Shown: positions 21,283 through 28,516 of the stretch, piece after piece | Layout: every line of letters begins with the position of its first letter | Position numbering within the stretch: the first letter of the stretch is position 1 | Translations under genes and position numbers: made by a program | Assembly (NCBI GenBank): GCA_905235045.1 | Contig: CAJOJO010000003.1 | Coordinates: 1-39,972, forward strand | DNA from: an uncultured Bacilli bacterium | Lineage (GTDB): Bacteria > Bacillota_I > Bacilli_A > RF39 > UBA660 | DNA length: 39,972 nt | Direction: 5' to 3' | The notes under the pieces: generated by a model | What the model saw: the letters and a program-made list of their open reading frames with translations, nothing else | Databases searched by the model: none | Told to the model about the DNA's origin: nothing

Positions 21283-21465
21283 ATGGCGTTAAAAGAAAAA
21301 CTAATAATATTATCAGATTCAGCTAAATATTTCATCTTATGTAATGGTAAATATTTTACTAATCCAGAAATATTTAATAAGAAATTTATTCAAAGTAATT
21401 TACTTTTAGAAAGTAGAGTACCGGTTATTAATTCAGGTATTCAATTGTCGTTATTTAATGAATAG
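21283..21465 (+). pseudogene. Internally deleted remnant of the radical SAM partner of DUF4130 (TIGR03916-like)
   Basis: 60 codons from ATG 21283 (SD gggtgg). The beginning, ALKEKLIILSDSAKY, resembles the N terminus of the radical SAM 'putative DNA modification/repair' family. The rest, AKYFILCNGKYF and the ending QLSLFNE, resembles that family's C terminus. About 350 central codons with the CxxxCxxC cluster site are absent, and the junction falls at a short AKY text that both ends would share. The stop overlaps the next frame by 8 nt, the arrangement expected of the intact pair. Identification is by memory of the family and context. Confidence 0.6.
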
Positions 21466-21661
21466 CTATTTATATGATGGAACTTATTCTTCCCTTATTA
21501 CTTTAATATATAAGTTAACAATTTTAAAGCAAGAACCAAATAATATAGTAAGCGAAGAAAATTTTCTTCCTGATTTGTTTTCAAATTATATTTATTTAAA
21601 TATGGATGATAAAAAAACAATTATCAATCAATTAAAAAGCAAATTAACTAAAAATTTATAA
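21458..21661 (+). pseudogene. Truncated DUF4130 (TIGR03915-like) protein, N-terminal fragment
   Basis: 67 codons. NSYLYDGTYSSLITLIYKL and the following EEPN-type and FLPDLFSNYIYLN text match the N terminus of the DUF4130 family, which usually runs to about 250 residues beside the radical SAM gene. Here a stop follows after KSKLTKNL and no continuation of the family is seen; the next bases instead encode a GroEL scrap. Probably a deletion product. Confidence 0.6.
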
Positions 21662-21662
21662 T

Positions 21663-21812
21663 TTTGAAAGTATTAATAATACTAAAATTATTGATCCTGC
21701 TAATGTAACAATTGAAGCTTTAAAAAATGCATTTTTAATTGCTACTATGTTACTTACTACTAATTGCTTAATTATAAACGAGAATTTTAAATTGGATAAT
21801 CAAATGTTATAA
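21663..21812 (+). pseudogene. groEL: GroEL C-terminal fragment (pseudogene)
   Basis: An open stretch without a start codon encodes FESINNTKIIDPANVTIEAL, then KNAFLIATMLLTTNCLIIN, then a stop at 21810-21812. This matches the end of GroEL (IIDPxKVTRxALxNAxxxAxxxLTTExxV) block for block. About the last 50 of some 540 codons remain, and the conserved GGM-type tail is missing. It directly follows the truncated DUF4130 frame, so a deletion probably joined the two. Confidence 0.75.
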
Positions 21813-21831
21813 GATATTAAAATTTTTCATA

Positions 21832-21860
21832 TTGATAATTATTATATTTTTTGTTAAAAT
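21832..21860 (+). promoter_or_regulatory. Promoter of tRNA-Thr
   Basis: TTGATA (21832-21837), 17-nt spacer, TAAAAT (21855-21860), ending 20 nt before the tRNA. Confidence 0.65.
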
Positions 21861-21880
21861 AACTATGTCGTTATAAATTA

Positions 21881-21954
21881 GCCGATATAGTTTAATGGTA
21901 AAACAAATCCCTCGTAATGATTAGATGTAAGTTCGATTCTTACTTTCGGCACCA
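21881..21954 (+). tRNA. tRNA-Thr (anticodon CGT), CCA encoded, with stem mismatches
   Basis: Acceptor GCCGATA with TTTCGGC leaves a T-T mismatch at pair 6-67. D arm GTTT/AAAC is regular. Anticodon stem AATCC/TGATT has a C-T mismatch next to the loop CTCGTAA (anticodon CGT). T stem GTAAG/CTTAC with loop TTCGATT; discriminator A and CCA. It would read ACG codons. The two mismatches and its position beside gene relics may mean relaxed selection, since a tRNA-Thr(TGT) could cover ACG. Confidence 0.8.
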
Positions 21955-21963
21955 GTAAACAAA

Positions 21964-21990
21964 AAAACTACTTAACGTAGTTTTCTTTTT
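21964..21990. terminator. Terminator between tRNA-Thr and the convergent gene
   Basis: 8-bp stem AAAACTAC / GTAGTTTT, 5-nt loop, T-rich on both strands. Confidence 0.75.
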
Positions 21991-23093
21991 TGTAAAACTT
22001 TATCATAGTAATGACTACATTCAGCATGAGCCATATCAATAAGGACAAATTCTTTTCCATTATATAGAAAATCAATTGACCATTTTCCGTTTAAATTAAC
22101 ATTATGCATTTTTTGGATAATTTGCTTTTCTAAAAGTGGTTCTAATTTGTTAAAGTCATTTTCAATATTTTTAGCTTCATAGGCAAAGTTTAATAAATCC
22201 TTTTTATCATATAAATTATCTAGCATTGTATCAGTATCCCAATAATTATATATACCAAGAATATCATGATTATCAAAGTCGTAGAAAACTCTAAATTCAG
22301 TATTTAAAGGCATTCCATTATAAATTGTTTTTCTTTCGTAATTTGTTTTAATATATTCTCTTAAAATAAGACTAATTTGTTTTTCCCACTCTAATCTAAA
22401 TATTAGGTTATCAAAATTAATCATTAATTTATCAGGTAATTCCTCTAAATTTTTAATATGGCAAGATTCAAAATTAAATTTATTACTAAATCCACTTAGA
22501 CGAATGAACATATCTTTTTTTAAATTAAGTCCTTCACTATGATATTTAATTCTTTCGATAATAGCTCGTTTATTTAATTCATTCCACTTATAACTTTTGA
22601 TTAAATCAATTTCTTTTTGAACAAAAGGTATTATTATTGTTTTTGGTGTTTTAAAACCAATATTTTCGGTTTTAGGAAACCAATATTCTAAGTTATTTTC
22701 TGAATTAAAGGAATGTTCTAGACCAACTTTATTAAGATAGGCATTTTCTTCACTTATGTATTTTTTTGGTTTTCCATTTTCAAAAATCATTTTTGGTAAT
22801 TTTTTAAGAGTATAATTATTATTGATATAGCTTATTTTATCAATATTAGTAGCTTCTGGATTATAATAAACGTGATGATTATAAATAACAACATAATTTT
22901 TAAATTGAACAAAATATTCAATGTAGGTAATATTAGTCATACTAGCATCTTCACTAATAAATATTTGCTTATTTTGATATACTTTAAATTCTGTTAGAGT
23001 TTCATCAGTTAATAAATTTTTTAAATAATTAATGATTTCCTCACTATTTAGTTTAATGATTTCATCATTATGAATAATTCCAGACTTTAACAT
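21972..23093 (-). CDS. Possible ATP-grasp/D123-like protein
   Basis: 373 residues, soluble, no signal. Near the C terminus EFRVFYDFDNHDILGIYNYW, then WSIDFLYNGKEFVLIDMAH, resembles the end of ATP-grasp enzymes of the D123 type (EFR-x-F ... G-x-x-Q/N ... D-x-x ... L-x-D-x-N), including acidic residues that would bind metal. Residues 185-240 (IRLSGFSNKFNFESCH, FDNLIFRLEW) may form the middle of the fold. Substrate unknown. ATG 23093 has agaggt upstream. Convergent with tRNA-Thr. The assignment is a motif impression; it may be a phage-type family. Confidence 0.45.
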   Translation of the reverse strand: MLKSGIIHNDEIIKLNSEEIINYLKNLLTDETLTEFKVYQNKQIFISEDASMTNITYIEYFVQFKNYVVIYNHHVYYNPEATNIDKISYINNNYTLKKLPKMIFENGKPKKYISEENAYLNKVGLEHSFNSENNLEYWFPKTENIGFKTPKTIIIPFVQKEIDLIKSYKWNELNKRAIIERIKYHSEGLNLKKDMFIRLSGFSNKFNFESCHIKNLEELPDKLMINFDNLIFRLEWEKQISLILREYIKTNYERKTIYNGMPLNTEFRVFYDFDNHDILGIYNYWDTDTMLDNLYDKKDLLNFAYEAKNIENDFNKLEPLLEKQIIQKMHNVNLNGKWSIDFLYNGKEFVLIDMAHAECSHYYDKVLQKRKLR

Positions 23094-23164
23094 AATATTA
23101 CCTCTTTCTTGTAATTACGTATTATAGCATATTTTAAAAAAAAGTAAACTTTTATTTATAAATG

Positions 23165-23173
23165 TGCTATAAT
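23165..23173 (+). promoter_or_regulatory. Extended -10 promoter of the 169-residue ORF/GNAT pair
   Basis: TGCTATAAT, 17 nt before ATG 23191. Confidence 0.55.
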
Positions 23174-23190
23174 TAATTTAGGAGGTTAAT

Positions 23191-23700
23191 ATGGAATTAG
23201 TAAATAATGAATATGTAAAGTTAGAAAAAATAGACATTTTTAGTGAGGCTGCTAAGAGTATGAAAAAGCAAGATAACTATTTATCTCAATATTTTCAAGG
23301 CACAATGGAGGCAACACTAAAGTATGAAAAAGAGAATAATATTTTTGTAAATGAAATATATATTCCAACTGATGATTTAGTAGATTCTTTAGTTGAACTA
23401 TTACCAATAAAGAGACAAACATTAATAAATGCTTATTTTTTTGCAAATGCTGAACATAATAATGAAATAGCTTCTAAACTTTTATTGGATATTTTAGAAA
23501 AAGAATCAGAATATTGTACTTTTAAATTTATGCGAGGAAGTGATATCACTGATTATGTTTTAGAACATAGTATTGATGTTAACGAATATTATGATGGTGA
23601 AAAACCACGTCTTGTTTATAATGCCCAAGAAAATACTTTAAAAGATGCATATATATATGGGTTTGATAGATTTAATAAAAAGAAAATAATAAAAAGGTGA
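23191..23700 (+). CDS. Uncharacterised 169-residue protein cotranscribed with an acetyltransferase
   Basis: Strong ribosome site (ggaggttaat). Soluble, acidic, mostly helical by composition; no motif I recognise. The visible pattern is an N-terminal helical part (FSEAAKSMKKQDNYLSQYF), a central LVELLPIKRQTLINAYFFAN and a C-terminal YNAQENTLKDAYIYGFDRF. It ends in TGA, one of few such stops in the window, and that stop lies inside the ribosome site of the GNAT gene 4 nt on, implying coupled translation. Confidence 0.75.
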   Translation: MELVNNEYVKLEKIDIFSEAAKSMKKQDNYLSQYFQGTMEATLKYEKENNIFVNEIYIPTDDLVDSLVELLPIKRQTLINAYFFANAEHNNEIASKLLLDILEKESEYCTFKFMRGSDITDYVLEHSIDVNEYYDGEKPRLVYNAQENTLKDAYIYGFDRFNKKKIIKR

Positions 23701-23704
23701 TATT

Positions 23705-24157
23705 TTGCTAATTAGAAGAGCTGAAAAAGAAGATTGCAATAAACTTGATGAATTATTAACTTTATTAATTAGAGATGAAAAACAATATGATGATAGTATT
23801 GATGATTTTTTTGCTGTAATAGGTTATTATGAAAACTTTATTAATGATTTAGATAAATGTCTATTAGTAGCAGTAGATAACGAAGAAATAATAGGATATA
23901 TATATGGATATAAGCAAGATAAAGATCCAACATCTAGTAAATCAGAATACTTGTTAGATGCTTTATATGTAATTGATAATTATCGTAATCAAGGGATTGG
24001 TAAATCATTAATCAATGAATTTAAAAAGTTTTGTGTAGAAAATAATGCTACTCATATAAATGTAAATGTATGTAGTAAAAATATTGGTGCTAAAACATTA
24101 TATCAAAGTAATGATTTTGAAACCACAAAAGAAACAATGACATTAAAATTAAAGTAA
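23705..24157 (+). CDS. GNAT family N-acetyltransferase
   Basis: 150 residues from a TTG start (23705) behind aaaggtga; no ATG gives a complete fold. Acetyl-CoA binding motif A is ALYVIDNYRNQGIGKSLINEF, with the Q/RxxGxG/A signature NQGIGK, followed by the C-terminal GAKTLYQSNDFE block of GNAT enzymes. The substrate is not predictable. Terminator directly after. Confidence 0.85.
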   Translation: MLIRRAEKEDCNKLDELLTLLIRDEKQYDDSIDDFFAVIGYYENFINDLDKCLLVAVDNEEIIGYIYGYKQDKDPTSSKSEYLLDALYVIDNYRNQGIGKSLINEFKKFCVENNATHINVNVCSKNIGAKTLYQSNDFETTKETMTLKLK

Positions 24158-24175
24158 TCAATGATTGCTTTTTTG
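24152..24175 (+). terminator. Terminator after the GNAT gene
   Basis: Stem AAGTAAT / ATTGCTT (one T-G pair), 5-nt loop, T run. Confidence 0.65.
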
Positions 24176-24195
24176 TTTACATAAATGTTGTAATT

Positions 24196-24204
24196 TGCTA
24201 TAAT
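24196..24204 (+). promoter_or_regulatory. Extended -10 promoter of the zinc-ribbon membrane protein gene
   Basis: TGCTATAAT, 19 nt before ATG 24224. Confidence 0.55.
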
Positions 24205-24223
24205 TTATATAGAGGTGAGTTTT

Positions 24224-25606
24224 ATGTATTGCATGAATTGTGGAAAGAAAATGAGTTCTAAAGATAAATTCTGTGAGAACTGCGGTACAAGTATTGAAGC
24301 TTCAGTAGAAGAAGCAGAAAAGAATAAAGAGGAAACAAAAACGGTTGAAAATGCTGAAAATCTAAAAAAAGAAGCAAAAAAAATTGTTGATACAAGCTTT
24401 ATTCCAAAAAACAAAAAGAAAAAAACATTAAAAATTTTAATTTGCTTACTTATTGTAGCTTTATTAGCAGGTGGTACTTTAGCATATTATAATTTTATTT
24501 ATAAAACACCAACAAGAGCATTCTCTAAAGTAATTAATCAATTTACCGATGGTATTATTGATAACTTAGATAATGATGTTAAAACTGAAAAAGGTTCAGT
24601 TAAATTATCAGCTAAAGTTAAAACATCATCAACTGAATCATCAATGATGGAAATTGTTGATTTATTTGCTGATACTGATTTTAGTATCGATTACGAATTA
24701 GATCGTGATAATAAAATATTTAATTTTGATATGGATATTAATTATGAAGGTAGAAAATTCATTGGTATGGATGCTACTATGGATGAATATAATATGTATT
24801 TCCGCTTTGATGATAGCCAAAAATACATTAAAACTGCTTTAGAAGAAAATCAAAATATATTTGAAATGTTTAAAAATATGGATGATACTAAAGAAATAGT
24901 TAATGGATTTTCTAAAGCTTTAAAAAAATCTTTAAAAGATAAATATTTTGAAAAAGAATCAGCTGAAATAGTTATTGATGGAAAAGATGTTAAAACAACT
25001 AAATATACTTTAATTTTAAATAAAGAAAATTTAATTAATATTATAAGTGATGTTGTTGATAACATAAATGATGATGAAGATTTACTTAAAGTATTAGCTA
25101 AAGCAACTGATATGGAAAAAGAATCAATAAAAGCTGCTTTACAAATGTTTAAAGCTAATATGATTACTTCATCAAATGAAGAATTACCAGTATATAAAAT
25201 AGCAATTTATACTAAAGGATTAAATGATAGTGCTGTTCGTTATGAAGTTGAAGCAGAAGGACAAAAAATAGGTATAACTAAAGTAGATGATGAAACTTAT
25301 ACATTTGATATTATGGGTATAAATTTAGGTGAACTTAAAATAGAAGAAAAAGACAAAGAAAAAAATATTACTTTAACAATTGGTTATATGGGTGAAAAAG
25401 TAATTATAAGTGCTAAATCAAAAGTAGAAAAAGATGTAAAAGTAAAAGAAAAAGATACTTATGGCGCTATTTCAAGTGAAAATGTACCAGATAATTATTT
25501 TGATTCAGTTATGGAAAAAATTACTAATCATAAATTATATGAAGTAATATATAATATAATGTATTCTTCATATTATAGTTATGATGATTATTATTTATAT
25601 GATTAA
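24224..25606 (+). CDS. Zinc-ribbon membrane protein with large extracellular domain
   Basis: 460 residues from ATG 24224 (SD gaggtga), preferred over the in-frame start 9 nt upstream. Residues 1-25 form a zinc ribbon (CMNC ... CENC). A charged linker leads to one membrane helix (about 68-90, ILICLLIVALLAGGTLAYY), and the remaining 370 residues would be outside. The outer part is rich in beta-type repeats of Lys/Asp/Thr (IVIDGKDVKTTKYTLILNKE) and ends in a Tyr/Asp/Ser tail. Similar zinc-ribbon anchored proteins in Firmicutes are of unknown role. Confidence 0.75.
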   Translation: MYCMNCGKKMSSKDKFCENCGTSIEASVEEAEKNKEETKTVENAENLKKEAKKIVDTSFIPKNKKKKTLKILICLLIVALLAGGTLAYYNFIYKTPTRAFSKVINQFTDGIIDNLDNDVKTEKGSVKLSAKVKTSSTESSMMEIVDLFADTDFSIDYELDRDNKIFNFDMDINYEGRKFIGMDATMDEYNMYFRFDDSQKYIKTALEENQNIFEMFKNMDDTKEIVNGFSKALKKSLKDKYFEKESAEIVIDGKDVKTTKYTLILNKENLINIISDVVDNINDDEDLLKVLAKATDMEKESIKAALQMFKANMITSSNEELPVYKIAIYTKGLNDSAVRYEVEAEGQKIGITKVDDETYTFDIMGINLGELKIEEKDKEKNITLTIGYMGEKVIISAKSKVEKDVKVKEKDTYGAISSENVPDNYFDSVMEKITNHKLYEVIYNIMYSSYYSYDDYYLYD

Positions 25607-25637
25607 AAAAAGGAATATTAAATTCCTTTTTTTTTTT
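25605..25637. terminator. Bidirectional terminator
   Basis: AAAAAAAGGAAT / ATTCCTTTTTTT, 5-nt loop, between convergent genes. Confidence 0.85.
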
Positions 25638-26073
25638 ATAAATATTTTTTTAATTCTTCTATTTGACATTCTAGGGCTTTTAAAAAATTTTTAGCTAAAT
25701 TAAGGACTTTACTATCAGCTGTATCTTTATAGTTTTTAATTTTACTTTCAATATCAACAATACCCATAGTAGTACCTTCAATAATCATATGAGCAATCGC
25801 GGCATCACTATTATCAGTCGTAGTTTCTTTTTTTATTCCCATACTAGACATCATTTTCGCCATCATTCCGTTTTTATTTAAGGGTGCATCATATTTTTTC
25901 AAATACTTTTTACTTTGCTTTAAAAAATGCTCATATTCTTTTAATTCTTTTTCAACAACTGGTTTTATTTTATTTTCTTTTTCCTTTAAATCTTTTAGTA
26001 ATTCAGTCATAGTAAATACGCCCATTTCTGCATTTTTATAAATATATTCTAATAATTCTAAATTCTCATCCAT
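25636..26073 (-). CDS. Uncharacterised helical protein (possible ferritin-like fold)
   Basis: 145 residues, no membrane segment. The N-terminal LELLEYIYKNAEMGVFTMTELL and the long amphipathic helices on either side of a Met-rich turn (NGMMAKMMSSMGIKK), then HMIIEGTTMGIVDIESKI, suggest a four-helix bundle. I do not recognise the family with certainty; a ferritin-like or DUF2383-type bundle is a guess. Ribosome site aaaggatg. It stands alone. Confidence 0.65.
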   Translation of the reverse strand: MDENLELLEYIYKNAEMGVFTMTELLKDLKEKENKIKPVVEKELKEYEHFLKQSKKYLKKYDAPLNKNGMMAKMMSSMGIKKETTTDNSDAAIAHMIIEGTTMGIVDIESKIKNYKDTADSKVLNLAKNFLKALECQIEELKKYL

Positions 26074-26174
26074 ATTATCATCCTTTCATATATATAATGT
26101 TTATTTTTAATTAATTTATACAATAGTTGTTTTTTTTTAAATTTTGTAATAAAATTATATTAGAGGTGAATGAT

Positions 26175-26843
26175 ATGAAAAATGTTGTATTTGATGAACA
26201 AGCAAGTAAGAATATGCATATTTTAAGTAAAACGATGTATATAATCACAAAAATCATGACAATTTTATGCTACATAGGATTAGCATTTATTATTTTAGGA
26301 TTAATTATTGTTCCAATAATATTAGGACATATTGATACAAAGAATAATACATTTAAAGTGGCAGATAAGGAATATAGTTACACATTTGCTGATGATAAAT
26401 TAACAATCTATGATGGTACTAAAGAAATAGCAAGTGAAAAAATGGATCTTAATGTTGACTTAAATAAAATCATTTCTGAACATCCATCTTCATATTATAT
26501 AGGTGTTACTGAAACAGTATTTGTTATGGGAACTATTAGTATTATTATTGTTATTTTATTCTTAAAACATTTAGCTAAAATATTTAAAAATATTGGTAAT
26601 GATGATACGCCATTTACTGAAGAAAACATTCTTCATTTAAGAAAAATGGCTCTATTCTTAATAATTAGTGTGTGTTTTTCAGTAGTAGGTAACTTTATCT
26701 TTGAACTTATAGCTGGATTTGATGTAGACTTACATCTTAATTTTACTGATATTATTTATATTTTAATTATTCTTTGCTTGTCATATGTATTTAGTTATGG
26801 ACTAAAACTAGAAAAGCCAAAGAAAAGTGTCAATAAAAAGTAG
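26175..26843 (+). CDS. DUF2975-like multi-pass membrane protein
   Basis: 222 residues from ATG 26175 (SD agaggtga); the longer frame from 26127 has no site. Four membrane helices are predicted by eye (about 22-46, 112-132, 158-182, 194-214), with a small domain between helices 1 and 2. The block DDTPFTEENILHLRKMAL resembles the PF-x-x-E-N-x-x-x-L-R signature of DUF2975 proteins, which often sit beside an XRE regulator; none is present here. Confidence 0.6.
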   Translation: MKNVVFDEQASKNMHILSKTMYIITKIMTILCYIGLAFIILGLIIVPIILGHIDTKNNTFKVADKEYSYTFADDKLTIYDGTKEIASEKMDLNVDLNKIISEHPSSYYIGVTETVFVMGTISIIIVILFLKHLAKIFKNIGNDDTPFTEENILHLRKMALFLIISVCFSVVGNFIFELIAGFDVDLHLNFTDIIYILIILCLSYVFSYGLKLEKPKKSVNKK

Positions 26844-26858
26844 TTTAACTACTTTTTT
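26835..26858 (+). terminator. Terminator after DUF2975-like gene
   Basis: 9-bp stem AAAAAGTAG / CTACTTTTT, 5-nt loop. Confidence 0.8.
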
Positions 26859-26879
26859 ATTGTTTCATAAAAATAAATA

Positions 26880-26888
26880 TGATATACT
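26880..26888 (+). promoter_or_regulatory. Extended -10 promoter of a small membrane protein gene
   Basis: TGATATACT, 15 nt before ATG 26904. Confidence 0.45.
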
Positions 26889-26903
26889 TACTATGGTGAT
26901 AGT

Positions 26904-27098
26904 ATGTATTGGAATCCAAAATTAATTAAATTTATTGTTATTATGTTTGTTGTTTTATTAGAAATTTATAATGTTTTACAAATTATTCGTGGAGAAAACA
27001 TTATTATTCATAGTATTGGTGTTGTTGTTGTTGCAGCAGCTTATATTGTGTATAAAAAATACGAAAAAAAGAAAGAAGAAGAAGACAATAATTTTTAA
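26904..27098 (+). CDS. Small two-helix membrane protein (64 aa)
   Basis: Two hydrophobic helices (about 9-27 and 35-49) and a charged cytoplasmic tail (KKYEKKKEEEDNN). The ribosome site is weak (ggtgat). It has its own promoter-like element and terminator. No family recognised. Confidence 0.6.
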   Translation: MYWNPKLIKFIVIMFVVLLEIYNVLQIIRGENIIIHSIGVVVVAAAYIVYKKYEKKKEEEDNNF

Positions 27099-27124
27099 GA
27101 AAAGTTTTAACTTTTCTTTTTTTA
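27097..27124 (+). terminator. Terminator before obgE
   Basis: Stem AAGAAAAG / CTTTTCTT, 6-nt loop, T run. Confidence 0.75.
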
Positions 27125-27152
27125 TGTTAAAATGTTTACAGGAAGTGATACC

Positions 27153-28424
27153 ATGTTTATTGATGAAGTAGTATTAGATATATTAGCAGGTGATGGTGGT
27201 AATGGTTGTATGGCTTTTCGAAGAGAAAAGCATATTCCAATGGGTGGACCATTTGGTGGTGATGGTGGAAGAGGATCTAACGTTATCTTTAAAGTTGATG
27301 AAGGAATAAATACTTTAATTGACTTACGTTACCAAAAACAAATAAAAGGTAAAAAAGGGGAAAATGGTGAAGGTAAAGCAAAACATGGTAAAAATGCCCC
27401 TGATATTATTATAAGAGTACCATTAGGAACAATTATAACCGATTTAGAATCAAATTTAATAATTGCTGATTTAACTAAAAAAGATGATGAAGTTATAGTT
27501 GCTTATGGTGGTAGAGGAGGACGTGGTAATATTGCTTTAGCTACTCGTTCTAATCCCGCTCCATCATATGCTGAAAATGGTGAACCAGGTGAAACAAGAA
27601 AAGTAAAAATTGAATTAAAATTACTTGCTGATGTTGGTTTAGTTGGGATGCCTAGTGTAGGTAAATCAACATTAATCTCTAAAATATCCGCTTCAAAACC
27701 TAAGATAGCTCCATATCACTTTACAACTCTACATCCTAATTTAGGAGTAGTAAGTGTTAGAAAAGATAAATCATTTGTTGTTGCTGATTTACCAGGGCTA
27801 ATTGAAGGAGCTTCATTAGGCGAAGGTTTAGGAGATAAATTCTTAAAACATATTGAAAGAACAAGAGTAATTGCCCATATAATTGATATGTCTTCTTTTG
27901 AAGGTAGAGATCCATATCAAGATTACATAACAATTAGAAAAGAATTAGAAAATTTTAATAAGAGTTTAATAGAAAAACCAGAAATAATTATTGCTAATAA
28001 AATGGATATGCCTAATAGTCAAGAAAACTTAAAAAAATTTAAAGAAAAAATTGATGCACCAGTATATCCAATATCAGCTATGAATAATGAAGGTATTAGT
28101 GAAGTATTAAATGTTTTATCAGATATGTTAGATAAAATAGCTAAAAAACCATTATTTGAAGAAGAAAAATTTGAAAGTCATATATTATATCAATTTAAAA
28201 AAGAACAACCATTTACCATTACTAAGGAAGATGATACTTGGGTAATTAAAGGTAAAGAAGTAGAAAGAATTTTAAGAATGACAAGATTTACAACCGAAGA
28301 AGCAGCTAATAGATTTGCTAATAAACTAAGAAGAATGGGTATTGATGATAAATTAAGAGAATTAGGAGCCCAAGATGGTGACTATGTTAGAATATTAGAT
28401 TTTGAATTTGAATATAAATTATAA
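27153..28424 (+). CDS. obgE: GTPase ObgE/CgtA
   Basis: 423 residues from ATG 27153 (SD aggaagtga); the frame upstream of it runs through the preceding terminator. Three domains: glycine-rich Obg fold (residues 1-158, GDGGNGCMAFRREKHIPMGG), G domain with P-loop GMPSVGKST, DLPGLIEGAS and NKMD, and a C-terminal OCT domain (VIKGKEVERILRMTRF). A ribosome-associated GTPase required for 50S maturation and stress control. rpmA, often nearby in Bacilli, is not present. Confidence 0.96.
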   Translation: MFIDEVVLDILAGDGGNGCMAFRREKHIPMGGPFGGDGGRGSNVIFKVDEGINTLIDLRYQKQIKGKKGENGEGKAKHGKNAPDIIIRVPLGTIITDLESNLIIADLTKKDDEVIVAYGGRGGRGNIALATRSNPAPSYAENGEPGETRKVKIELKLLADVGLVGMPSVGKSTLISKISASKPKIAPYHFTTLHPNLGVVSVRKDKSFVVADLPGLIEGASLGEGLGDKFLKHIERTRVIAHIIDMSSFEGRDPYQDYITIRKELENFNKSLIEKPEIIIANKMDMPNSQENLKKFKEKIDAPVYPISAMNNEGISEVLNVLSDMLDKIAKKPLFEEEKFESHILYQFKKEQPFTITKEDDTWVIKGKEVERILRMTRFTTEEAANRFANKLRRMGIDDKLRELGAQDGDYVRILDFEFEYKL

Positions 28425-28456
28425 ATGAAAATTTTAAAAAATTTTCATTTTTTTTT
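28423..28456 (+). terminator. Terminator after obgE
   Basis: Stem AAATGAAAAT / ATTTTCATTT, 8-nt loop, T run. Confidence 0.8.
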
Positions 28457-28516
28457 GAAAAAAAGCAGGAATTTAGAAATTTATATCGAATAATGATAGT
28501 GAGGAGGTGAAAAGAG

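Noticed and set aside
26971-27171. Plus-strand 66-codon frame overlapping the small membrane protein and the obgE start
   Set aside because: Out of frame with the better-initiated 26904 gene and runs through a terminator hairpin.
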